NCBI GenBank assembly: GCA_017938365.1 | Contig: JAGBBT010000079.1 | Span: forward strand, 1 to 61,501 | Reading direction: 5' to 3' | Length of the DNA: 61,501 nt | Origin: Treponema sp. | Lineage (GTDB): Bacteria; Spirochaetota; Spirochaetia; Treponematales; Treponemataceae | Shown here: in pieces, positions 33,946-42,899 of the stretch | How the letters are laid out: each line of letters starts with the position of its first letter | Numbering within the stretch: the first letter of the stretch is position 1 | Notes under the pieces: generated by a model | Database searches by the model: none | What the model was told of the DNA's origin: nothing | What the model saw: the letters and a program-made list of their open reading frames with translations, nothing else | Position numbers and translations under genes: made by a program

Positions 33946-34662
33946 ATGAAAAAAACACTTATACTTTTATTTAGCATTTTATATTTTTCATCTTCTATTA
34001 TCGCAAATCCTTTTAATAAAAATCTTAGTTCTAAAGAACGAGCAAAACTTGAAAAAGGAGAAGTTCTAATTAGAAATTTAGATTCAATCAAAGAACTTTG
34101 TATAAACGAAACACCTCAAACAAAGAGAATTATTTCAGCAATGAAAGAATTAAAACCAAAATATGTAGCAGAAGTAATTCAAATTCGTCCATATAAAGGA
34201 AATGAAGATTTACAAGATAAAATGAATTCTGTATTAATTAATATTTCTGATTATGTTGGAATTCCTTATTTTTCTGAAAGAACACAAAAATTTCATGAAT
34301 TATATTCTTATGCAGAAATTAAAAATGCAACTATAGAAGGACAAAAAACAACTATTTATGCAGATATGGAAATGTCACTTTTTGGAAGATTTGATACACA
34401 AATCGATATAGAAGAAACACCCGATTACTATTTTTATTTAATGAAAAACCTTGATAAACTTCGATATCATGACAAATTTACAGCAATAGGTCCAGAAAAT
34501 ATGCAATCTTGTATCAATTTGTTTAGAGATGGAGACAATTGGGTTTTATATGCAATTGGCGGAGTTGATACATTTAAAATATTCTTTTTAGAAGATCGTG
34601 TAGAAACCTCATTTATCAATAGAATAAAGACATTCTGTAATTTTATTTTTGAAAAAATCTAA
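33946..34662 (+). CDS. Exported protein of unknown function (possibly DUF6675)
   Basis: A 238-residue protein with a signal peptide (MKKTLILLFSILYFSSSIIA). The mature part has alternating helix and strand with KLEKGEVLIRNLDSIKEL, KELKPKYVAEVIQIRPYKGN, KFHELYSYAEIKNATI and IDIEETPDYYFYLMKNLDKLRYHD. The pattern is like small periplasmic proteins annotated DUF6675 in treponemes, but I hold this loosely. GAGG lies six bases before the ATG. It is followed after one base by an RNA methyltransferase gene, probably only a transcriptional link. No catalytic motif is visible. Confidence 0.72.
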   Translation: MKKTLILLFSILYFSSSIIANPFNKNLSSKERAKLEKGEVLIRNLDSIKELCINETPQTKRIISAMKELKPKYVAEVIQIRPYKGNEDLQDKMNSVLINISDYVGIPYFSERTQKFHELYSYAEIKNATIEGQKTTIYADMEMSLFGRFDTQIDIEETPDYYFYLMKNLDKLRYHDKFTAIGPENMQSCINLFRDGDNWVLYAIGGVDTFKIFFLEDRVETSFINRIKTFCNFIFEKI

Positions 34663-34663
34663 T

Positions 34664-35914
34664 ATGAAATATTACACATTAACACCAGAAAAAATGGTTT
34701 TTGGAGGAAATTGCTTAGGAAAAATCAATGGGAAAAATGTTTTTATTCCTTATGCAATTCCTGGTGAAAAAATTGAAGTAGAAATAGTAAAGTCCTTAAA
34801 CGATTATGATTTAGCTAAAATTCACAAAATTATAGAGCCTTCAGTTCATAGAGTAAAACCTTTTTGTTCTTTGTACGAAAAATGTGGTGGATGTAATATG
34901 CAACACATTGATACAGAATTTCAAAGAAAATTAAGAGCAGAAATGCTTAAATCTTGTTTTGAAAGAGAAGGAATTGATATTCAGGACATAGAAATAATTT
35001 ACGGAAATGAAAAAAACTATCGATCCCGAATTCAATTAACAGACGGAGGTTTTAACGAAAAAGAATCGAATAATATTATTGAATTAAATAATTGTCCAAT
35101 AGCAACAAAACAAATAAATGACTACTTAGAATCGGTTCCACAAAATATTCGTCCTAAAGGTCGTGTTCATTTTTTTGGAGATGATAAAATAATTGAATCA
35201 TCTACAAAAAATAATTCAAAATTTGTTATAGCAGAAGAATCAAAAAAAATACAATTTGAGTCATCTGTAAAACCTAAAGGTACAAAAAATAAAATAATAA
35301 AAAACAAAGTAAAACCAAGATTTTCAGGAACAACATTTAATGAAAACAATAATTGTGTTGTAAAAATAAAAAATCATACAATTCAATTTGATGTTAAAGG
35401 ATTTTTTCAATCAAATTTAGAAGTATTAGAAAAAACTATAGATGCAATTCTTTGGAATATGTGTGGAAACAATGTTCTCGATATGTACAGTGGTTGTGGA
35501 ACATTCTCTGTTTTTTTAGCAGAATTATTCAATAAAACAATTCTCGTTGAACATAACAGAGATGCATTAGTACATGCAGAAATTAATTTACAAGGAAAAA
35601 AACACGATACCTACGGTCAAAGCGGAAAAAAATGGGTAGAAACAAATGCTGAATTTATCTTAAAAAAAGAAGGTCCCTTTGATGCAGTTGTAATTGACCC
35701 TCCTCGTTCCGGAATGGAAAATGAAGTTTGTCAATGGTTATGCAAAAATAAAACAAATCAAATAAGAAGCATATCTTGTAATGCGGCAACTCATGCTCGA
35801 GATGCAAAGAAATTAATTCAATCTGGATATAAACTGACCAAATTATTTTTATTAGACTTTTACCCACAAACTGCACATATAGAGAGTTTAGCATATTTTG
35901 AATATTATGATTAA
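34664..35914 (+). CDS. 23S rRNA/tRNA (uracil-5-)-methyltransferase, TrmA/RumA family
   Basis: SAM-dependent methylation of a uracil C5 in RNA. The protein (416 residues from the chosen start) has a TRAM domain (about 1-55, VFIPYAIPGEKIEVEIV), the iron-sulphur cysteines FCSLYEKCGGCNMQH near residue 72, the SAM motif VLDMYSGCGTFSVFLAE, IDPPRSGMENEV, and the catalytic cysteine in RSISCNAATHARD. A Lys/Asn-rich insert of about 60 residues lies between the N-terminal part and the methylase. An in-frame start five codons earlier (34649) overlaps the preceding gene. Which of the several TrmA/RlmC/RlmD-type sites it modifies cannot be told. Confidence 0.88.
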   Translation: MKYYTLTPEKMVFGGNCLGKINGKNVFIPYAIPGEKIEVEIVKSLNDYDLAKIHKIIEPSVHRVKPFCSLYEKCGGCNMQHIDTEFQRKLRAEMLKSCFEREGIDIQDIEIIYGNEKNYRSRIQLTDGGFNEKESNNIIELNNCPIATKQINDYLESVPQNIRPKGRVHFFGDDKIIESSTKNNSKFVIAEESKKIQFESSVKPKGTKNKIIKNKVKPRFSGTTFNENNNCVVKIKNHTIQFDVKGFFQSNLEVLEKTIDAILWNMCGNNVLDMYSGCGTFSVFLAELFNKTILVEHNRDALVHAEINLQGKKHDTYGQSGKKWVETNAEFILKKEGPFDAVVIDPPRSGMENEVCQWLCKNKTNQIRSISCNAATHARDAKKLIQSGYKLTKLFLLDFYPQTAHIESLAYFEYYD

Positions 35915-37655
35915 AAGAACATTCATATTGTTTTATTTCAGTTTTATTATTCTTACATCTCTGCAATCCCAAACACCTTTGAGATTTGCCAATTTAAATG
36001 AACAAAAACCATCATGGCAATCAGTTATAGGAGGTGAATCAGTTGCCCCTATTGCAGAAACAAGTTATGGATTCGCCGTAGTTAGTGATGGTAGAATGAT
36101 AAGTGCTTGCACATACTCAGGATCTGTTATTTGGCAAAAAAGTATTGAAGGAAAACCCAATAAATATCTCTCTGCATGGGGAGACTTCCTTTTTGTTATA
36201 ACGAAAGATAGTCATATAAGCATGATAAATCCATCAGGTGTAACTATATGGACAAAAAATTGTCAATTTAAAATCACAGAAAACCCCATCATAGGCTGGG
36301 ATGGAAGGATTTTTATAAAAGGAAAAAACAATTTAGCTTGTCTAGGAACAAAAGGCTCTATAAAATGGACTGTTTCATGTAATGAAACAGAAAATATTCC
36401 ATTGCAATTTTTTTCAGATGGATCATTACTTGTTTTTTTGAAAGAATTAAAAAATGGAAAAACAATGGGGCTTAGAATTTCTCCATTTGGACAAATTCTA
36501 GAAGAAATAGTATTTGCAGGCCAAGTTATTACAGCACAAAGTTGTAAAGAAGGCGTATTACTCTCATTTGCCGATGGAGCTTTTGGCTTATGTGCAATTA
36601 ATAAAAACTCAGTTGAATCAATATGGGTTCATAAAGATATTAATACACCAAAAACATTAGACTACATTTGCTCAAAAAACGATAAATCTATTTTGTGTTT
36701 ACAAAACAATTTTAATACAGATGTTCTACTAATAGAAAATAAAACAGGATCGTTAATCCAAAAATTTACTTTAGGACAACTTAATTTAAAGGATATTCAG
36801 TTTTTAAAATCAACCAAAAACGGCTTTTTTATATGTGATTCAAAAAAAGCTTTAGAATTTACATCAGATGGTACTATACTTTTTGAAGCTACACTACCAT
36901 CAAAAAATAAATGGAACCAAATTTTTTACACAGAAAAAAATCAAATTTTATTGTGCTTAAAAAATTGGGAATTAAACTCTTTTGTAATGAATCAATCTGT
37001 GCAAAATTCAAAAATTAAAATAAAACAACCTGAAAAAAATTATATTACATCATCAAAAACTATATTAAAAATTGACGGAATTACATATTCAATTCCTAAT
37101 CAAGATAAGATAGAAGAAATAAAAAATACCTTTTACACAGAAAATTACAGTACAAAAGAAAAAGAGATGTTATCAATGTTAAAAGAACATCTTGAAAACT
37201 ATATAACAGAACTCTCAAGTGTTACTAAAATTAGAACAAAAAGTCACTCATTTTATTCAACCAATCCTGTTTTTACAAATACACTCATTGAAGCTGCAGC
37301 TAATTCTCAAACAATTGTTTTTGCAAAAGATTTTTCAGCATTGTTACAATTAGAAGACGATCCAATACTATTAAATACATTAGTATTAAACGCAGGTAAA
37401 ATAGGATATGATAAAGATGGCGAAATATTAAAAAGCTTTCAAATGTTAGCTGTGAATAAGATTCATAAAAACGATACGCTATTAGCAAAACATATTTGTG
37501 ATTCTACATATGAAATCGTTAAATTCATGGGACGACCAGCCTTATACAAACAAGGAAAAACAATTCTTTCAAACTTTCTATATCCAAAATATGACAAAGA
37601 AATTAGAGATTATGCTAGAGAAACATTATCAAATATAATTAATTTAGAACTGTGA
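35907..37655 (+). CDS. Exported PQQ-like beta-propeller protein
   Basis: About 582 residues with a signal peptide (MIKRTFILFYFSFIILTSLQ, then SQ). The first 350 residues carry propeller blades of the PQQ/PilY-like type: APIAETSYGFAVVSDGRMIS, GSVIWQKSIEGKP, GDFLFVITKDSHISMINPSG, PIIGWDGRIFIKGKNNLACLG. The last 200 residues are helical, with LLQLEDDPILLNTLVLNAGKIG, and look HEAT-like. No catalytic residues are evident. It overlaps the methyltransferase stop by eight bases and is followed by the P83/100 gene. Together with the propeller at 29211 it points to several secreted scaffold proteins in this organism. Confidence 0.8.
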   Translation: MIKRTFILFYFSFIILTSLQSQTPLRFANLNEQKPSWQSVIGGESVAPIAETSYGFAVVSDGRMISACTYSGSVIWQKSIEGKPNKYLSAWGDFLFVITKDSHISMINPSGVTIWTKNCQFKITENPIIGWDGRIFIKGKNNLACLGTKGSIKWTVSCNETENIPLQFFSDGSLLVFLKELKNGKTMGLRISPFGQILEEIVFAGQVITAQSCKEGVLLSFADGAFGLCAINKNSVESIWVHKDINTPKTLDYICSKNDKSILCLQNNFNTDVLLIENKTGSLIQKFTLGQLNLKDIQFLKSTKNGFFICDSKKALEFTSDGTILFEATLPSKNKWNQIFYTEKNQILLCLKNWELNSFVMNQSVQNSKIKIKQPEKNYITSSKTILKIDGITYSIPNQDKIEEIKNTFYTENYSTKEKEMLSMLKEHLENYITELSSVTKIRTKSHSFYSTNPVFTNTLIEAAANSQTIVFAKDFSALLQLEDDPILLNTLVLNAGKIGYDKDGEILKSFQMLAVNKIHKNDTLLAKHICDSTYEIVKFMGRPALYKQGKTILSNFLYPKYDKEIRDYARETLSNIINLEL

Positions 37656-37713
37656 AAATTTAATATTTAATGTTATAATTATTTTAGTTTTCTTTTATAT
37701 TTTGGAGGATTCA

Positions 37714-39333
37714 ATGAAATCTATAAAAGTTTTATTAACATCAATTTGTATTTCTTTATTAACTACTTTTATTTTTGCTGTAGAAGTAAATGAAAAAGAA
37801 TTAGAGACTGTTTCGGTAGATGCAGTTGTTTTCGAAAACTACACAGGACCTCATTCAGTAATTAATACCGCCGATGAAATCAGTAATATTGGTACTGAAT
37901 TAGGGAAAAAATTAAAACCAAATATTGAAAACCAAACAACTGTTGGTTCAGAAATAAAATATCAAGTAATTCATGCAATTGATCCAACTGAAACTGGAAA
38001 ATTAGATGCCGATATTTTTATAATTGGAAATAATTCAACAGTTGATCATATAAAAAACATCAGAAGAATTATATCTTCATATTTAGTAACTACATACGAT
38101 TATTCAGTTTCTGATGCTAATACTTTGGCAACTTTTATCACTGTATATAACGCAGTTTATAGAGGGAATCTAAATAAATTTCAAGAAAAATATAAAAAAG
38201 TCGTAACAAACAACCTTTCATCAGAAAAAGCAGGAATTGCATTAAGCTATAAAGATTGGCCTGGTAAAACACAAATTGTAATTCCACTTAATGACATAAA
38301 AGGAGGTTTAAGCACTGTTGACACTTCAGTTATTAGTGATAAACAAGTAGTTCAATCCATGCAAGGAGAAGATGATAAAGGTGTTGAATCTCGCAAAGAA
38401 ATGGTTGATATAAAAGAAAGAGAAGCCGACATCGCATCAGATAAAGCTCAAGAAGCTCAAAAGAAAGCGACGGAAGAAACAAATAAACTAAAAGAAGAAC
38501 AAAAAAAAGAAACTCAATTAAAACAAGAAGCTGAAGAAGCAAAACAAGAAGCTGAAGAAGCAAAACAAGAGGCTGAAAAGAATCCAAATGATAAGGAACT
38601 TCAAAAACAAGCGGAAGAAAAACAAGAAATAGCAGAAGAAAAACAAGAAATAGCAGAAGAACAAACAAAAAAAACAGAAGAACAAGCAAAGAAGACTGAA
38701 GAAGCAAAACAAGATGCTACAGAAGCTCAATCAATTGCAGATACAAAAAGAACTGAAGCTCAAACAGAAAGAACATCTATTTCTCAAGACCAACAAACAA
38801 TTATGAGGGAACAAGCTAAAAACGAAAGTGCCCCTCAAGTTTATGGTCTAAAAGCTGTAGATGAACTAGGAATATTAAGTAGTCTTGTAAAAATGAATGC
38901 CGAAACAGGTTCTGTAATAAAGGAATCACCTGTTACAGTTATTCGAAGTAGGACTATTTATGAAGTTCAAGAAGGATATATTGCAATTGCAGGTACAAAT
39001 ATCAAAAATGGTGCAGTAAAGTTAGTAATTCTTGACAAAGAAAATATGGAAATTATAAAAGAAGGTGCAGATGAAGTAGCAGAAACATCTGTACTCGTTC
39101 AAGATGGAGACGATTTCTATTGTGTAGTAAAGAGTAATAATAAATGGATTGTAGGAAAATACAATTCAAATCTTGACAGTTTATTAAAATCAACCATAAG
39201 TGTAAAACCTGCAACTCCAATTACAATTACCTCAAGTGGAGTTCTAGTAACTTCAGCATCAAACAGACCTATTTTATTAAAAAAAGATGATTTATCTTTA
39301 ATATCATCAACTAATTTTTCAGATGCTAAATAA
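37714..39333 (+). CDS. P83/100 family exported coiled-coil protein
   Basis: A 539-residue homologue of the Borrelia P83/100 antigen. The signal peptide is MKSIKVLLTSICISLLTTFI followed by FAVEV. The N-terminal domain (about 30-200) has VDAVVFENYTGPHSVINTADE and KAGIALSYKDWPGKTQIVIPL. A long charged coiled coil (about 230-365) is built from EAKQEAEEA and KQEIAEE repeats. The C-terminal domain (about 370-539) is a beta-propeller-like region with VYGLKAVDELG and the final LVTSASNRPILLKKDDLSL. GGAGG at 37704 fixes the ATG at 37714. TATAAT at 37674 is the likely -10 box. The function of the family is unknown. Its presence supports a spirochete source. Confidence 0.9.
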   Translation: MKSIKVLLTSICISLLTTFIFAVEVNEKELETVSVDAVVFENYTGPHSVINTADEISNIGTELGKKLKPNIENQTTVGSEIKYQVIHAIDPTETGKLDADIFIIGNNSTVDHIKNIRRIISSYLVTTYDYSVSDANTLATFITVYNAVYRGNLNKFQEKYKKVVTNNLSSEKAGIALSYKDWPGKTQIVIPLNDIKGGLSTVDTSVISDKQVVQSMQGEDDKGVESRKEMVDIKEREADIASDKAQEAQKKATEETNKLKEEQKKETQLKQEAEEAKQEAEEAKQEAEKNPNDKELQKQAEEKQEIAEEKQEIAEEQTKKTEEQAKKTEEAKQDATEAQSIADTKRTEAQTERTSISQDQQTIMREQAKNESAPQVYGLKAVDELGILSSLVKMNAETGSVIKESPVTVIRSRTIYEVQEGYIAIAGTNIKNGAVKLVILDKENMEIIKEGADEVAETSVLVQDGDDFYCVVKSNNKWIVGKYNSNLDSLLKSTISVKPATPITITSSGVLVTSASNRPILLKKDDLSLISSTNFSDAK

Positions 39334-39335
39334 AT

Positions 39336-39384
39336 ACGTCCGGTCAAGGGACACTTCGTTCAAGCCCTTGACTCGGCCGTTTTT
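39336..39384 (+). terminator. Terminator after the P83/100 gene
   Basis: A strong GC-rich hairpin (GGTCAAGGG with CCCTTGACT, extended by CGG/CCG) with a 13-base loop is followed by TTTTT. Confidence 0.85.
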
Positions 39385-39405
39385 AGGATTTGTAATAAAC
39401 CCTAA

Positions 39406-39445
39406 ATAAAAAAAGGCTTTCCATATTGGAAAGCCTTTTTTGTTT
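39406..39445. terminator. Terminator of dnaB (bidirectional)
   Basis: Arms AAAGGCTTTCC and GGAAAGCCTTT around an ATATT loop, with A and T runs on the two sides. It ends dnaB on the minus strand and backs up the plus-strand terminator. Confidence 0.88.
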
Positions 39446-39456
39446 ATAACATTCTT

Positions 39457-40788
39457 CTAATTTTCTGGTGCTTTGTTTTCAAATTTTGTATAACTAGATA
39501 AGAACATTAACTCTACATCACCAATTGGACCATTACGCTGTTTTGCAACTATTAATTTTGCATCTTGAACTGGGTTATTTTCTTCACCATCAGACTTTTT
39601 TCTTTCTCGATGAATAAACATAACAACATCAGCATCTTGTTCTATAGATCCAGAGCCTCTTAATTGAGCCAAATTTGGTTCATTACCTTCTGCATCTCTT
39701 GCTACCTGACATAATGCGACAATAGGAATATTCAATTCACGAGCTAGACTTTTTAATGATTTTGAGATTTCTGAAACTTGTTCGTATACAGGTGCATTAA
39801 TATTCTGTGTAGATATTAATCCTATATAATCAATAAAAATAATTTTTACGCCATGGTTCTGAACTAATCGCCTTGCTGTAGCACGCAAATCAATAAGTTG
39901 CATATTTGGAGTATCCACAATATACAATGGTGCTTCGTAACAATTTCCAGCTGAAACACAAATTTTTTCAAGTTCATCATATTTCATCATACCACTTCTA
40001 ATTTTATGACCTGGAACTCGAGCTAATTGAGATAATAAACGCATACCAATTTGCTCGTATGACATTTCCAATGAGAAAAATCCACAAGGTATACCTTTAT
40101 TTACAGCAATATGTTCCATCATTGATAAAGCCATTGCAGTTTTACCCATAGAAGGTCTCGCACCAATTATACTCATTTCTGAATTTTGGAAACCACTTGT
40201 CATGCTATCCAGCATATGAAAACCACTTGGTATACCAGAAAATGAATCCTTATTTCTATAATGATTTTCAATTAAAGCGGATGTTTTAGGAACAACCTCT
40301 TTCATATCGTGAATTTGAATTGTTTGCCCTAAATCAGTTAGAGCAAATATTTTTTTCTCAGCTTCTTCAAGAATAGACCTTCCATCTCTAGTATTATCAT
40401 AAGCTGATGCTTTTATTTCTGACGCAATCTTTATCAAACATCTTCGTGTTGCCCTATCTAATACAACTTTTGCATAGTATTCTATATTCGCTGCAGAAGG
40501 AACTATATCTGTAAGAGAGGCAATATAAGCTGCTCCTCCAACTTTTTCTAATTCCTGTTTTTTTTCAAGTTCTGCAGTTAAGGTCAAGACATCACCTGTT
40601 ATTCCTTTAGAATACAAATCTATCATTGCTCTATAAATAACTTGATTTTGTTGTGCGTAAAAATGGTCTGCAAGTAAAAAAGTGACTATATTTCCAAACG
40701 CAGACCAATCCAGTAACAATGCACCTAAAGTTGCTTGTTCCGCTTCTAAGTTATGAGGTGGAACACTGTCTTTTAAGATTTCATCCAT
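39457..40788 (-). CDS. dnaB: Replicative DNA helicase
   Basis: Hexameric 5'-3' helicase that unwinds the replication fork. About 443 residues. The N-terminal DnaB domain starts SVPPHNLEAEQATLGALLLD, and the RecA-like helicase domain has Walker A GARPSMGKTAMA, GFFSLEMSYEQIGMRL, Walker B IIFIDYIGLI, LKSLARELNIPIVALCQ and LRGSGSIEQDADVVMFIHR. No intein is present. The start at 40788 is preferred over 40794 because AGGAGG then sits six bases upstream instead of touching the ATG. It is last in the rpsF-ssb-rpsR-rplI-dnaB group, the arrangement common in bacteria, but a terminator separates it from rplI. Confidence 0.96.
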   Translation of the reverse strand: MDEILKDSVPPHNLEAEQATLGALLLDWSAFGNIVTFLLADHFYAQQNQVIYRAMIDLYSKGITGDVLTLTAELEKKQELEKVGGAAYIASLTDIVPSAANIEYYAKVVLDRATRRCLIKIASEIKASAYDNTRDGRSILEEAEKKIFALTDLGQTIQIHDMKEVVPKTSALIENHYRNKDSFSGIPSGFHMLDSMTSGFQNSEMSIIGARPSMGKTAMALSMMEHIAVNKGIPCGFFSLEMSYEQIGMRLLSQLARVPGHKIRSGMMKYDELEKICVSAGNCYEAPLYIVDTPNMQLIDLRATARRLVQNHGVKIIFIDYIGLISTQNINAPVYEQVSEISKSLKSLARELNIPIVALCQVARDAEGNEPNLAQLRGSGSIEQDADVVMFIHRERKKSDGEENNPVQDAKLIVAKQRNGPIGDVELMFLSSYTKFENKAPEN

Positions 40789-40851
40789 AATCATCCTCCT
40801 AATTTTATCTTTTTTTTACTTTTTCCTTATTCAAAAGAAAAACTAAAAAAA

Positions 40852-40884
40852 GGAAAAAAAAGGACCGGTAAAAATCCGGCCCTT
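40852..40884 (-). terminator. Terminator-like hairpin between rplI and dnaB
   Basis: Nine-base arms (40860-40868 and 40876-40884, one G-U pair) with a seven-base loop. On the minus strand it is followed by a run of T. It would reduce read-through from the ribosomal genes into dnaB. Confidence 0.75.
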
Positions 40885-40914
40885 CTGTCTACTAAAGATT
40901 AAATAAAAAAATTA

Positions 40915-41448
40915 CTACTCTTCTTTTGCTTCTTCAGCAGGAGTTTCAACTTTTTCATTTACTTCTTTTTTAGAAGCTTTTTTTTCTGAAACAGCTTCAT
41001 TTTCCTGAGCTTTTACAGAAATTTTAACTTCTGCAACAGTTGTTTCATACAAATGAATTGTACAATGGTAATTACCAGTATTTTTAATTGCAACACCTGG
41101 GATTTCAATTCTTTTACGTTCAATATCAAATCCATTGTTGTTAAGATAATCAGAAATAGTCTGACTAGATACAGAACCATAAAGTTTGCCGTTTGGTCCT
41201 GCTGGCATTGTAAGTTCAACACAAACTGCTTCAAGTTTATCTTTAAGACTTGCAGCATCATTACGTTTCTGTTCTTTACGAGCAGCAATTTCCTCTTTGC
41301 GAGATTCAAAATATGCTACAGTTTCTGGATTATATGGAACTGCATACATATGAGGGAAAAGATAGTTGCGAGCATAACCGTTAGCAACATTCTTAACATC
41401 ACCCATTTCACCAAGATGTTTTACATCTGTATAAAGAATTACTTTCAT
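40915..41448 (-). CDS. rplI: 50S ribosomal protein L9
   Basis: A 177-residue large-subunit protein. The N-terminal rRNA-binding domain has the signature KHLGEMGDVKNVANGYARNYLFP. A long connecting helix of Lys/Glu and Asp follows, and then the C-terminal domain MPAGPNGKLYGSVSSQTISDYL. The last 30 residues form a lysine/glutamate tail (KKASKKEVNEKVETPAEEAK) that makes it longer than the usual 150. GAGGAG lies upstream of the ATG. A terminator-like hairpin separates it from rpsR. Confidence 0.96.
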   Translation of the reverse strand: MKVILYTDVKHLGEMGDVKNVANGYARNYLFPHMYAVPYNPETVAYFESRKEEIAARKEQKRNDAASLKDKLEAVCVELTMPAGPNGKLYGSVSSQTISDYLNNNGFDIERKRIEIPGVAIKNTGNYHCTIHLYETTVAEVKISVKAQENEAVSEKKASKKEVNEKVETPAEEAKEE

Positions 41449-41471
41449 TTTTCAAGCTCCTCTTGAATATT

Positions 41472-41508
41472 AAAAAGTGACGTCACCAGGAGTTGGATCG
41501 CCACTTTA
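41472..41508 (-). promoter_or_regulatory. Hairpin between rpsR and rplI
   Basis: Nine-base arms AAAGTGGCG and CGTCACTTT (minus strand; 41499-41507 and 41474-41482) pair with one G-U and are followed by TTTTT. It looks like an attenuator or a processing site inside the operon. Confidence 0.65.
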
Positions 41509-41517
41509 TTTGTAAAA

Positions 41518-41838
41518 TTAGTCTGCTACAAATGGAAGCAAACAAATAGCACGAGCACGTTTAATTGCAAGTGCAAGTTCACGCTGATGTTTTGCACAAG
41601 TACCTGTAATACGGCGTGGAAGAATCTTACCACGTTCTGTTGTAAAACGTTTTAGTCCATCAGCATCTTTATAATCAATTTTTGCTTTGTTTGCACAGAA
41701 ACGACAAACCTTTTTACGGAAGAATGTTTTACCCTTACGAGCATTTTTTTCTTCACCTTCGCGTCCATCTGTTGCAACCTGTGTATCTGTTTCGTTAACT
41801 TTCTGTTCAACTTCGTTTGTTGTTAATTCGTCTGACAT
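41518..41838 (-). CDS. rpsR: 30S ribosomal protein S18
   Basis: Binds 16S rRNA as a heterodimer with S6, encoded in the same operon. The protein has 106 residues, about 30 longer than usual because of an acidic N-terminal extension ([20 protein letters not shown]). The core has [20 protein letters not shown] and [32 protein letters not shown]. The four cysteine-type positions C-x2-C ... C are partly kept, suggesting the zinc-binding form. GGAGA precedes the ATG. Confidence 0.96.
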   Translation of the reverse strand: MSDELTTNEVEQKVNETDTQVATDGREGEEKNARKGKTFFRKKVCRFCANKAKIDYKDADGLKRFTTERGKILPRRITGTCAKHQRELALAIKRARAICLLPFVAD

Positions 41839-41855
41839 ATTAGTCTCCTATAAAA

Positions 41856-41880
41856 AGCACCGCGATAAAACGGCAGTGTT
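41856..41880 (-). promoter_or_regulatory. Hairpin between ssb and rpsR
   Basis: CACTGC and GCGGTG (minus strand; 41873-41878 and 41858-41863) pair around a CG-TTTTAT-CG loop, followed by TTTTT. It is weaker than the rpsR-rplI hairpin. The CCG near the loop recalls the S6:S18 binding motif, but the match is too short to claim. Confidence 0.4.
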
Positions 41881-41900
41881 AAATTAAATTCCTTTATGTA

Positions 41901-42392
41901 TTAAAAAGGAATATCCTCTGGGTAACCACCGTCATCTCCACCAAAACCTGAGTCATTATATGATGGCATAGAATTTTGCATTGGTTGAGTTCCTGTTGAA
42001 TTCTGTAATCTCGGAGTATAACCCCCAGCCGACTGACCGCCGACATTATCCGATCTTCCACCTAACAACTGAACATTATCTGCTACAATAGAAACTCTAC
42101 TAAATTTCTGCCCATCTTTTTCCCAACGATCCTGTTTTAAATGACCGTCCACAAGAATCTGCTTTCCTTTTGTAAGATAAGGCTTTAGATTCTCTGCAGT
42201 TTTTCCCCAAATTGTTACATCAAAAAAATTAGCTTCATCAACCCAAGTATCACCTTGTTTACGACTACGATTTACTGCAATACTAATGTTTGCACGAGCC
42301 TGACCATTAGCAATATACCCAAATGATCTTTCATCAGTGCCTAAGTCTCTTGTAAGTCGCCCTACTATAACTACATGATTAGTATCTGTCAT
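41901..42392 (-). CDS. ssb: Single-stranded DNA-binding protein
   Basis: Coats single-stranded DNA in replication and repair. The 163-residue protein has an OB fold (about 1-110) with NHVVIVGRLTRDLGTDERSF, ISIAVNRSRKQGDTWVDEANF-FDVTIWGKTAENL and YLTKGKQILVDGHLKQDRWEKDG. A Gly/Ser/Asn/Gln-rich linker follows, ending in the acidic protein-interaction tip GYPEDIPF (DIPF). GGAGG lies upstream. It sits between rpsF and rpsR as in most bacteria. Confidence 0.97.
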   Translation of the reverse strand: MTDTNHVVIVGRLTRDLGTDERSFGYIANGQARANISIAVNRSRKQGDTWVDEANFFDVTIWGKTAENLKPYLTKGKQILVDGHLKQDRWEKDGQKFSRVSIVADNVQLLGGRSDNVGGQSAGGYTPRLQNSTGTQPMQNSMPSYNDSGFGGDDGGYPEDIPF

Positions 42393-42433
42393 AAATCATC
42401 CTCCGTAATCTTATGATTTTTGATGTCGATTAA

Positions 42434-42727
42434 TTAGTTCTTTTTTTCATCATCAAGTTTTACAAAAAGATATTTTAAAATATCTTTTGTTAACTTAAAT
42501 TGTCCTTGGATGTCAACGATTTTTGCTGGATTAGCATTGATAGTGAAAAGAACGAAACGACCACGTTTCTGTTTGTTAATTACATAAGTAAGATCTCTAT
42601 CACCGTAAGAGTCTTCTTTTTCAATTGTTGCACTGAACTGTGCCAAAATTGCTTTTACAGCTTCTGAAGCTGTCTTATACTTGTCTTCTTCTGTCGAGAA
42701 AACAATCATAAGCTCATACTTTCTCAT
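42434..42727 (-). CDS. rpsF: 30S ribosomal protein S6
   Basis: A 97-residue small-subunit protein and partner of S18. It begins MRKYELMIVFSTEEDKYKTA and contains SYGDRDLTYVINKQKRGRFV-LFTINANPAKIVDIQ. AAGGAGAA lies upstream of the ATG. It is the first gene of the rpsF-ssb-rpsR-rplI group and is served by the promoter at 42787-42818. Confidence 0.96.
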   Translation of the reverse strand: MRKYELMIVFSTEEDKYKTASEAVKAILAQFSATIEKEDSYGDRDLTYVINKQKRGRFVLFTINANPAKIVDIQGQFKLTKDILKYLFVKLDDEKKN

Positions 42728-42786
42728 TATTGTATGTTCTCCTTATGGTCAAATGGAAACTGCATACACAGTTTCAAGGGGTTTTC

Positions 42787-42818
42787 ATTATACTACAATT
42801 TTATATAGTTATGGTCAA
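42787..42818 (-). promoter_or_regulatory. Probable promoter of the rpsF operon
   Basis: Minus strand TTGACC (42813-42818) and TATAAT (42787-42792) with 20 bases between them; the shifted TAGTAT would give a 17-base spacer. The leader that follows can form a small GAAACTG/CAGTTTC hairpin before the Shine-Dalgarno. Confidence 0.5.
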
Positions 42819-42864
42819 TAGAAAAAGTTTTTTTATATTATTCAAATAAATAAAATTATCTATC

Positions 42865-42893
42865 TTGCGAATGAAAGTTTGCACGAGTATAAT
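42865..42893 (+). promoter_or_regulatory. Promoter of the ankyrin gene (leaderless)
   Basis: TTGCGA (42865-42870), 17 bases, TATAAT (42888-42893). The -10 box ends six bases before the ATG at 42900, and no Shine-Dalgarno is present. It is the clearest case of a leaderless arrangement in the window. Confidence 0.7.
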
Positions 42894-42899
42894 TAGCAT

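Noticed and set aside
38333..38730. Minus-strand Leu/Phe-rich reading frames
   Set aside because: They are shadows of the Glu/Lys-rich coiled coil of the P83/100 gene, not membrane proteins.
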